From contig JADLAX010000034.1 in the NCBI GenBank assembly GCA_020848035.1, positions 86,650-150,649 on the forward strand: DNA of 64,000 bases, written 5' to 3'. The notes beneath the pieces were generated by a model. That model saw only the letters and a list, made by a program, of their open reading frames with translations. It had not been told where the DNA came from and ran no database searches. The DNA comes from Anaerolineae bacterium (GTDB lineage Bacteria > Chloroflexota > Anaerolineae > Promineifilales > Promineifilaceae). Numbering within the stretch: the stretch's first letter is position 1; each line of letters begins with the position of its first letter. The translations under genes and the position numbers were made by a program. Below, piece by piece: positions 52,173-60,200 of this stretch.

Positions 52173-52925
52173 TTAACTCTGGGAGGCGGCTTCGATGCTT
52201 TGCAGCAGCTCTTCAGGCCCTTCATAACCGGTGGTCAGGTCGGTGGTGGTGCCGTCGGGGCGGATGATGAAGTGGGGCGTGGAAGGCGGGTTGGTGACCG
52301 TTTGGCCGAACGTATCCGCCAGGGAGATGAGCATTTCCGGCGTGGCAACGGCAAAGACCCAGTCAAAACCCGTCTCCTCGGTGTAGTTGGCCAGGTCGCC
52401 ATTGCCAATGTTGGTTTCCACGCTCAGCGACACAAACACCACATCTTCACTGTCGCCAAGCTGCGCTTTGGCTGCGGCGACATTGCCCAGCTGTTGACGG
52501 CAGTTGGTGCACCAGGTAGCCATCGGCTCGACAAAGACAGTTTTACCGGCAAAGTCAGCCAGGGTAAAGGTTTCGCCAGAGCGCACATCGGTGAGCGAAA
52601 CGGTCATCCAGGCGGGGGCATCGCTCATTGCCATGTCCTCTGTCATCTCTTCGGCCATATCGTCCGTTTCAGCCATCGTTTCTTCAAGCTCAGCCATGCC
52701 TTCTTCGTGCTCGGTCATGGCCATGTCGTCTTCCATGGACTCATCCATCATTTCTTCATCAGCCATGGATTCGTCCATCATCGCGTCGTCGGTCATGGTG
52801 TTATCCATCATTTCGTCGGATGTGCTGGTTTCGGAGGTGCTGGGTTCAACGGCCGTTTCCGTTCCGCCACACGCCACCAGCAGCAAAGTCAGCAGCAGCA
52901 AAAGGGTCAGTTTAATTTGTTTCAT
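52173..52925 (-). CDS. TlpA-like thioredoxin lipoprotein with Met/Asp/Glu-rich linker
   Basis: The 250-residue protein has signal LLLLTLLLVAC with a lipobox Cys at residue 19. Residues about 36-100 form a linker almost entirely of Met, Asp, Glu, Ser and Ala (MMDESMADEEMMDESMEDDM). A thioredoxin domain about 105-245 has the redox motif WCTNCRQ and cis-Pro TPHF. The thioredoxin part should be kept reduced by CcdA next door. The Met-rich linker could bind Cu(I), by analogy with other Met-rich periplasmic proteins; this is inference. Confidence 0.9.
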   Translation of the reverse strand: MKQIKLTLLLLLTLLLVACGGTETAVEPSTSETSTSDEMMDNTMTDDAMMDESMADEEMMDESMEDDMAMTEHEEGMAELEETMAETDDMAEEMTEDMAMSDAPAWMTVSLTDVRSGETFTLADFAGKTVFVEPMATWCTNCRQQLGNVAAAKAQLGDSEDVVFVSLSVETNIGNGDLANYTEETGFDWVFAVATPEMLISLADTFGQTVTNPPSTPHFIIRPDGTTTDLTTGYEGPEELLQSIEAASQS

Positions 52926-53164
52926 CGGTTCTTTCTCCTCAAAAATCTATTGTTTGGTTGTGGCAGGCCAAAACCGCTGCCTGAAGGGAAGATAGGGGGG
53001 AAGGATTACGGCCGTATTCCCAAATGATTACAAATTGCTTAAGAGGCTCCAGCGGCCCGTGACTGCGCCAAAATCCCCGGTTCAGCGCCCGCCATCGGTG
53101 ACATTTAACACTTAAAAGCCGCGCCCCTCCAGCCTATACTTGATGAGTTTGAAATAAGTCTGCA

Positions 53165-53182
53165 CACCGCCATGTGGCGGTG
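53165..53182 (+). promoter_or_regulatory. Small hairpin CACCGCCATGTGGCGGTG
   Basis: A perfect 7-bp stem with loop ATGT in the 5' leader of the oxidoreductase, 18 nt before its ATG. Confidence 0.45.
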
Positions 53183-53200
53183 AAACCTGGAGGGAACCCA

Positions 53201-54733
53201 ATGGCTGAAGACAAAAAAATACTCATTATCGGTGCGGGCATTGCTGGCATGGCCACCGGCTGTTTTGCCCAGATGAACGGCTATCAATCGGAAATTTTTG
53301 AGCTGCATGATTTGCCTGGCGGCCTGTGCACCGCCTGGGAGCGCCAGGGGTACTGGTTTGATGGTTGCATCCATTATTTGTTTGGCTCCGGGGCAAACCA
53401 GCCGTTTAACCAGGTGTGGCAGGAGCTGGGCGCGCTGGTAAACCGGCCGATCATCAACCACGACACGTTTATGGAGGTGATTGGCGCAGACGGCCGTACC
53501 CTCACCCTCTATGCCGACCCCGACAGGCTGCAAGATCACCTCACCGAGCTCTCGCCCCGCGACGCCGACCTCATCGAAGATTTGTGCGACGGCGTGCGGC
53601 TGTTCATGAACTTTGACATGTCGGCTCTGCAGCAAAAGCCCAAAGAGCTGATGACCATGCCCGACTGGCGCGCCATGGGCCAGCAGATGCTGCCCTACAC
53701 GCTGCCCCTGGCCAAATGGGGGCCGCTCTCCGCCGCCGAGTTTGGCAGCCAGTTCAGCGACCCGTTTTTGCGCCGCGCCGTGCCGCAAATGTTCGCCTGG
53801 CCAGAAATCCCGATGATGGCCGGGCTGTCCTTGCTGGCCTACATGCACACCCACAATGCCGGTTTCCCGGCGGGCGGTTCGCTGGAATTTGTCCGGGCCA
53901 TCGAGCAGCGCTACCTGGCGCTGGGCGGCACCATCCATTACAAAGCCCAGGTGGAAAAGGTTTTGGTGGAGGATGATACGGCCGTTGGCGTTCGCCTCTA
54001 CGATGACCGGGAATTTTTGGGCGATTTTGTCGTCTCCTGCGCCGACGGGCACAGCACCATCTTTGAAATGCTCGACGGCCACTACGTGGACCGGCCGCTG
54101 GAGCGCACCTACGACGGCCGTATGCCCATCCTGTCCCAGCTGCAAATCTCCCTGGGCGTGAACCGCGACATGAGCGGCGAGCCGCATTGGGCGCTGTACC
54201 TGCTGGACGAGCCGCTGCACATCACCGGGCAAAGCTACGACTGCATCGGCGTCAAACATTACTGCTTCGATCCGTCGCTGACGCCGCCGGGAAAATCGGC
54301 CGTTGTCATCATGCTGCGCACCGATTACCATTACTGGCAGCGCATTTACGGCCGTAAACTGTACGACACCGAACAGCGGCAAGCCGCCGACATCTGCATC
54401 GACTTCCTGGAGAAAAAGTATCCCGGCATCCGGCAGCAAATTGAGGTGAAGGACGTGGCCACGCCGGTGAGCTACGAGCGGTACACGGGCAACCATCTCG
54501 GCTCCACCTGCGGCTGGCTGCTCACCGACAAAACGATGATGAAGATGATCCAGGGCATGAAAAAGCAGCTGCCTGGCCTGAACAACTTTTACATGGCGGG
54601 CCAATGGGTGGAACCCGGCGGCAGCGTGCCCCTCGTGGCCATGTCTGGCCGCAACGTGGTGCAGCTGATTTGTGATAAGGATGAACGGCCGTTCCACACC
54701 ACCACCGCCCAACCCGCCACCGCGCTTCCGTAA
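53201..54733 (+). CDS. CrtI/phytoene-dehydrogenase-like FAD oxidoreductase
   Basis: The 510-residue flavoprotein has the dinucleotide motif IIGAGIAGMATGCFAQMNG, ELHDLPGGLCTAWE, YWFDGCIHYLFG and the C-terminal FAD-binding NNFYMAGQWVEPGGSVP. It is similar to carotenoid desaturases/isomerases and plant prolycopene isomerase-like proteins. No carotenoid genes are adjacent, so the substrate is open. Start ATG 53201 after GGAGGG. Confidence 0.88.
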   Translation: MAEDKKILIIGAGIAGMATGCFAQMNGYQSEIFELHDLPGGLCTAWERQGYWFDGCIHYLFGSGANQPFNQVWQELGALVNRPIINHDTFMEVIGADGRTLTLYADPDRLQDHLTELSPRDADLIEDLCDGVRLFMNFDMSALQQKPKELMTMPDWRAMGQQMLPYTLPLAKWGPLSAAEFGSQFSDPFLRRAVPQMFAWPEIPMMAGLSLLAYMHTHNAGFPAGGSLEFVRAIEQRYLALGGTIHYKAQVEKVLVEDDTAVGVRLYDDREFLGDFVVSCADGHSTIFEMLDGHYVDRPLERTYDGRMPILSQLQISLGVNRDMSGEPHWALYLLDEPLHITGQSYDCIGVKHYCFDPSLTPPGKSAVVIMLRTDYHYWQRIYGRKLYDTEQRQAADICIDFLEKKYPGIRQQIEVKDVATPVSYERYTGNHLGSTCGWLLTDKTMMKMIQGMKKQLPGLNNFYMAGQWVEPGGSVPLVAMSGRNVVQLICDKDERPFHTTTAQPATALP

Positions 54734-54737
54734 TTTT

Positions 54738-54807
54738 TATAGGACGCAGATGAACGCGGATGGCGCGGATAAAAAGAAAAATATCAGCGTTTATCCGCGT
54801 CCCATTT
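54738..54807. repeat. Intergenic hairpin of the ATGAACGCGGATG family
   Basis: GGACGCAGATGAACGCGGATG and facing ATCAGCGTTTATCCGCGTCC. If read in the next gene's frame it would add a basic N-terminal extension. Confidence 0.75.
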
Positions 54808-54816
54808 CTTATTGCT

Positions 54817-55269
54817 ATGACCTTAGACAAACTCAAACAACGCCTGCACGATGCCGGATGCAACCCCGGCAACTACCAGATCGGGGAGCCCTGGGCGGTG
54901 ACTGATGTGTACTGCCTGGCGAAGCGAGACGGCCGTTTCCACTTCTTCTACACCGAGCGCGGGCAAGATTCACCACCCGAAAAAATCTTCGACGACGAGG
55001 CCGAGGCGTGCCACTTCTATTACGACTTTGTGCTGAACATCCGGCATGATCACCTGGTTGGCTTTTACCAATCGCCAGACAGTTTGGAACGGCACGCCGC
55101 TTTTCTAGAGCAGCACGGCGTCGCCACCAGCCGTGACAAAGTTCCGTACAGCGGCTGGCACGACCCGCGCTACCGCCTGTTTGTCGAAGGCATGGCCATT
55201 TTTACCGTGCGGCAGCTGCTGCCCACCCTGCCGCTTAACGACCAATCGGAGCTGCCCGATGCTGATTGA
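54817..55269 (+). CDS. Unknown 150-residue protein
   Basis: A soluble protein starting MTLDKLKQRLHDAGC with central FFYTERGQDSPPEKIFDDEAEA and CHFYYDFVL, and a C-terminal helix. The YxxxERG...D.DEA pattern recalls bacterial immunity proteins of the Imm63 type, a weak resemblance only. The start is ATG 54817, excluding a repeat-coded extension. It overlaps the TatD start by 11 nt, so the two are probably one transcript. Confidence 0.7.
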   Translation: MTLDKLKQRLHDAGCNPGNYQIGEPWAVTDVYCLAKRDGRFHFFYTERGQDSPPEKIFDDEAEACHFYYDFVLNIRHDHLVGFYQSPDSLERHAAFLEQHGVATSRDKVPYSGWHDPRYRLFVEGMAIFTVRQLLPTLPLNDQSELPDAD

Positions 55270-56068
55270 CGCCCACACCCACATCGACATGTTCGACGAC
55301 GCCGCGCTGCCCGCCGCCCTGGCCGAAATCGAGCAGCACCAAATTTTCACCCTCTCGGTGACGATTGACGTGGCCGCTTACGAACGCGCCAAACAAATCG
55401 CTGCCAACAGTCCGCTCATCGTGCCGCTGTTTGGCATTCATCCCTGGGAAGCCCACCGCTTTGCCCACGATCTGGACAGCCTGGCCCCGCTGCTGGCGGA
55501 ATCCCCCATGCTGGGCGAAATCGGCCTCGATTTTTTGCTGGTGAAAGACAAAAGCCGCTACCCGCAGCAGTTCGAGGTGTTTGATTACTTTTTGGAAACG
55601 GCCGTAACCCAACAAAAAATCGTCAATATTCATGGCTTGGGGGCCGAAACGGCCGTACTCGAACGTCTCGAACAGTTCCAGCCACCCACCCCCATCGTGC
55701 ACTGGTATTCCGGCCCGCTCAACCTCATCGACCGCTACCTGGCCGTTGGCACCTATTTCACCTTTGGCGTCGAGCTGCTCTACTCGGAAAAAATCGAGCA
55801 AATCCTGGCCGCCATCCCCCCAGACCGGCTGCTAACCGAAACCGACAACCCCGGCGCGAACAAACATTTTGCCCAGCAGCCCGGCACGCCCGCCCTCATC
55901 CAGCAGGTCACCGCCAAAATGGCCCGCTGCCGACGACTTTCCGAGGCCGAGCTAGACGCCCAGCTCAACCAAAACTTCACCCGGCTGGTCGCCAGCAGCC
56001 CGGCGCTTGCCGAAAAGTGGGCTAAAATTCTTGCCACAGAGGTCACAGAGAGTACAGAGAAGAAATAG
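55259..56068 (+). CDS. TatD-family metal-dependent hydrolase
   Basis: The 269-residue TIM-barrel protein has metal ligands DAHTHIDMF, FGIHPWE, GEIGLDFLL (family has GExGLD), NIHGLG, HWYSG and TETDNPGA. Known members are DNases or D-aminoacyl-tRNA deacylase-like. The ATG lies inside the preceding gene. The last residues (EVTESTEKK) are coded by a CACAGAG-type repeat and look like a read-in tail. Confidence 0.88.
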   Translation: MLIDAHTHIDMFDDAALPAALAEIEQHQIFTLSVTIDVAAYERAKQIAANSPLIVPLFGIHPWEAHRFAHDLDSLAPLLAESPMLGEIGLDFLLVKDKSRYPQQFEVFDYFLETAVTQQKIVNIHGLGAETAVLERLEQFQPPTPIVHWYSGPLNLIDRYLAVGTYFTFGVELLYSEKIEQILAAIPPDRLLTETDNPGANKHFAQQPGTPALIQQVTAKMARCRRLSEAELDAQLNQNFTRLVASSPALAEKWAKILATEVTESTEKK

Positions 56069-56113
56069 AACTCTCAATCCTCCGCGTCCTCCGCGCACTC
56101 CGCGGTAAAAAAG
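56034..56113. repeat. CACAGAGGTCACAGAGAG and CTCCGCGTCCTCCGCGC words
   Basis: Two facing iterated words spanning the TatD stop and the gap to the aldo-keto reductase. Confidence 0.55.
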
Positions 56114-56130
56114 ACAGCAAAAGGAGAGAC

Positions 56131-57105
56131 ATGAAAACTTACCGACTGCACAACACCGATCTTGACGTTTCGCGCCTGGCCTTTGGCACCTGGCACCTGG
56201 GTGGCAGCTGGGACAAAACCCCGGCGGATGACAACGTTAAAAAGCGGGCGGTGGAATTGATAGAAACGGCCGTATCCCACCACATCAACCTCATCGACCT
56301 GGCCGACATCTACACCTGGGGCAAGTCCGACGAAATGGTCGGCCACGCCCTGCACCAAAACCCCAGCCTGCGCGATCAGCTCGTGCTCCAGGCCAAATGT
56401 GGCATCATCATGGGCAACGACCCTAACCCCGGCGATCCGGGCCGCTACGACTTTAGCTACGACCACATCGTCAGCGCCGTGGAAGGCACGCTGCGCCGCC
56501 TGGGCACCGACCGCGTGGAAATTTTGCTGCTGCACCGCCCCGATCCCCTCATGGAACCAGAAGAAGTAGCCCGCGCCTTCGACCATTTGCAGCAGAGCGG
56601 CAAGGTGCGCCACTTTGGCGTCAGCAACTTCAACGCCGGGCAAATTGCCCTGCTGCAGCACGCCCTGGACCAACCGCTGCTTATCAACCAGGTAGAGCTC
56701 AACCTGCTGCACCACCACCTCATCAGCGACGGAATCGTGGCCAACATGACCCAGCCCACCTACCCCGGCATCAGCGGCACGCTGGATTACTGCCGCCTGC
56801 ACCACATCCTCATCCAGGCGTGGTCACCGGTGGCGGGTGGGCAGCTCTTTGCCCCCCGCGCCGACGCCCCGCCCCATGTGCACGCCACCGCCGCCGCGAT
56901 TACCCACCTTGCCGCCGCGCACCACACCAGCAAAGAAGCAATTGCCCTCGCCTGGCTGCTGCGCCATCCAGCGCCCATCCAGCCCATTCTGGGCACGCTC
57001 AAACCCGAGCGCATCGCTCCCAGCGTCCTGGCCGATGCGGTCGAATTGAGCCGCATTGAGTGGTACCAGCTGCTGGCGGCAGCACGTGGGGCTGGGGTGC
57101 CGTAA
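56131..57105 (+). CDS. Aldo-keto reductase, YdhF-like
   Basis: The 324-residue NADPH-dependent reductase has FGTWHLGG, catalytic Asp/Tyr in DLADIYTWG, Lys in LQAKCGI, His in LLHRPDPL, and GVSNF and GTLKPERI for cofactor binding. The substrate is unknown. It is followed by two terminators. Confidence 0.93.
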   Translation: MKTYRLHNTDLDVSRLAFGTWHLGGSWDKTPADDNVKKRAVELIETAVSHHINLIDLADIYTWGKSDEMVGHALHQNPSLRDQLVLQAKCGIIMGNDPNPGDPGRYDFSYDHIVSAVEGTLRRLGTDRVEILLLHRPDPLMEPEEVARAFDHLQQSGKVRHFGVSNFNAGQIALLQHALDQPLLINQVELNLLHHHLISDGIVANMTQPTYPGISGTLDYCRLHHILIQAWSPVAGGQLFAPRADAPPHVHATAAAITHLAAAHHTSKEAIALAWLLRHPAPIQPILGTLKPERIAPSVLADAVELSRIEWYQLLAAARGAGVP

Positions 57106-57114
57106 CGCTTGCTT

Positions 57115-57177
57115 AGATTGGGCCAATTTTTGTCGAGAATCGTTCGCAATCGCTGTAACAAATTGGCCCAATCTTTT
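57115..57177 (+). terminator. Terminator AGATTGGGCCAATTT
   Basis: A 15-bp perfect stem (57115-57129/57160-57174) ending in TTTT, 10 nt after the reductase stop. It is kin to the hairpin at 10351. Confidence 0.8.
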
Positions 57178-57186
57178 AACTGCCAT

Positions 57187-57226
57187 AAAAAAACGGCCGT
57201 TCCCTTCCGAGAACGGCCGTTTTTCA
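57187..57226. terminator. Terminator made of two ACGGCCGT palindromes
   Basis: AAAAAACGGCCGTTC and GAACGGCCGTTTTT form a 13-14 bp stem with U tracts for both strands. It lies between the convergent reductase and amylase genes. Confidence 0.85.
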
Positions 57227-57250
57227 TTTCATTTCAACCCGGCTGAACCA

Positions 57251-60200
57251 CTACTCCAGCATGTAAGCAATCAACCAGCTGGATAGATCGATCACCTCGG
57301 CCGCATCCGCGTGGGTCAGGAAGCCCGTCAGTTCCATCACCCGCGTGGTGGTGATGATGAACGTCAGGTTCAGAATTGCAGGCACCTCAAGACCGTATTG
57401 ATAGTACAGGTAAGCCCGTTCAGCCCGGTTCACCAGCGTCTTGCCGATGCCGCGCGGCAGTTCACCCGCATCCGTCAGCGCTTGCAGCTTGTTGATGAGC
57501 GCCTCAAACTGCTCATCTGCCGTGGGCGGCGGCGGCGCAACCGTGGTGAAGCTGGTCTGCGACACAGCTTGCTGTCCGTTGCCGTTGCTCACCTGCCCCG
57601 TGGCCAGCACAGTGTAAGTCGTGCTTTGGGCCAGCGGCGCATCCGGCGTAAAGGTGATGATCTGGTTGGTCGTATCCGCGCTAAACGTGCCGCTGACCAC
57701 CCCCGATGGCCCAGACACCTCAAAGTCGGTACCCGCATCCATCGGCAGGCTCCAGGTAAGCGCGACGGCCGTATCCACCGCCACATCCACCGCGCCATCT
57801 GCCGGGGAAACGGCCATTACGATCGGATCGCGCCACAGCTGCACCGCCTTGGTGTCATCTGCGCCGTTGCCCCAGTCGGTGGCCGTCAGGTCCACCAGCT
57901 GTGTGCCGCTGCTGCCGTAATTCACGGTCATGGCCCGATTGGTCAGCCCGGTGATCTCACCCCACGCTTCCACCGTTTCCCAGTTGCCGCGCGTGAACTT
58001 GTACTGCACGGCCGTGCCGTCAGCAATGTCCAGCGTGTAGGTCCAGGTCGTCGCGTCCACCTGGGTCATCGGCACCAGGCCAGGATTCCACGGCCCAAAC
58101 TCTGCCAGATCGCCCACGATGTACACCGTGCCCGGCGTGTAGGCCGGTACACCCACCGTGAAGGTCACACTCACCAGCCGCGCTTCGGCCGTCGCCTCAA
58201 CCGCGTTGGATTCTGCCGACCGGTTGAAACTGGTGTCGAAAGCCACCAGGGTGTAGCTGTAGGTGGCGTTGGTGGATACAGCCGTATCCACATAACTCGT
58301 CACCGCCGGATCGGCAATCGTGGCCAGGCGTGTACCGTCACGGTACAGCTCAAAGCCGTGCAGGTCGCCGTCGCTGTTGGGATGGGTATCCCACACCAGC
58401 GAGATGCTGCCCGTCGTCGTCCCGGCAATCGCCAGATTGGTCGGCGCGGCCGGAGCAGTTGTATCCGCGCTGGCCACCACCGTCAGCACGCCAAACGGCC
58501 CCGGACAGGTAGCATTGCCTTCGTCCGGCCCGTTCACGGCGTAGAACCAGCTGCTGCCGCCGTCGCCGCTGTAGCGCGTGGTGTAGCAGAAGGTGCCGAG
58601 CGCATCCGGCAGCATGCTGCCGCCGTACTCGTCATTGTTCCCTTCATCCTTGTTAAAGCTCATGCTGGCCCAGGTCCAGCTGCCGTCCGGCGTGGTGCCG
58701 ACAGGGCCAAAGCCCACCTCAGCCAGCAGACCAGGGGTCGCCCCTGGCTGGCCGGTCACACCATCGATCCAGATCTGGCCGTAAACGTTGTCCGTCCGGT
58801 TGATGGCGCTGATCGTGTGATTGAGCGTCGGCGGCCACTGCAAGTTGGCCCAGCCAATGCTGTACGCCGTCGTCGCCGAGGCCTCGTTGGAGAGCGCGGC
58901 TTCCAGCCCGGTGGCGTCGTCGCGGCCCACCACCACGTAGTGGTAGCTGGTAGCCACGGTCAGCCCCGTGTCGCTAAAGCTGGTGCTGGCCGTGTTGCCG
59001 ATGAGGGCATAGCCGCCACCGCTCAACAGGCTGCGGTAGACGTCGTAGCTGGTGGCTCCGGCGGCGCTGCTCCAGCTCAGATCGACGCTGCTGCTGGAAA
59101 CGGCCGTTACCGCCAAATTACTCACCGCCGCTGGCGGCGCACTCAACGCCCCATCCAGCACCAAGACCGCCCCACTCATGCCCGGCACGCTGCTCAGCAC
59201 GAGGTTGCCCGAGGCATCCACCGTGTAGCTGCCGCCGTTGAGCGCGTCGCTAAAGGTTGCCCCAATGGGCAGGTAGCCGCTCACGTTCACGGTCACGGCC
59301 TGCGCTGCCGTAGCGCGATTCACCACCACCACGGCCGCATCCGAATAGTCGGGGAGGAGACGGCCGTAGGCGTACACATTCGCCCCGTCATCCACCAACA
59401 GCGTGTCGAAGCTGCCTACGCGAAGTGCTGCCGAATTATTGCGCGCCGTTGTCAGCGTCTGGTAATAGGCAAACAGCGCATCCTGGCTGCTTTGCGCTTG
59501 CAGATGGATGTAGAACGGCGTGCCCGTCTCGTCCAGCCACGGGTACGGCAGACGGTTGTACGGGTCATCCTGCCAGGTCGAGCCATCCCAGGTAACCGGG
59601 CCAACCAGACCCACCTCGTCGCCGTAGTAAATCGTCGGCGAACCGGGCATCGTCATTTGCAGCAGCACCACACCCTTCAGGCGGGTCATGGCGTCGCTCC
59701 AGTCGTAGTTGGGATTGTCGTACAGGGTGTCGTCCTGCAAGTCGGTATTTTCATCCAGCATGAACAGGGCACGGTTGGTGTCGTGGCTGCCCAGCAGGTT
59801 CATCATCGCCTGGAACGCTTCAGGCGGATACCGCTCTTCCAGGTTGTGCAGCCGCGCATCCAGTTCCGACGGCGTCAGCGGCGTCAAAATGCCCGCCGAG
59901 CTGCCGGAGTTGTGGTCATTGTCCACAAAGTCGCTGTCGCGCCAGAAGCTCATGATTGCCGAGCCGAACTGGTAGTTCATCGTGGCGTCCCACTCCTGGC
60001 CCAGGGTCCAGGCGGTGGCTACGTTCCACTCTTCGCCCACGATGTAGGCGTCGGGGTTGGTGCTGTGCACGGCATCACGGAAGCCTTCCCAGTAATTGTT
60101 GTTCGGGTCGTTGGTCAGGCCGGGGTCCACATCGCCACCCACGTCCAGACGCCAGCCATCGGCCCACTGCATCCAATAGCGGCCAATGGCATCTGCGCCA

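Noticed and set aside
53105..54712. 535-codon frame antisense to the CrtI-like gene
   Set aside because: Shadow frame; the plus-strand protein has FAD motifs and a ribosome site.
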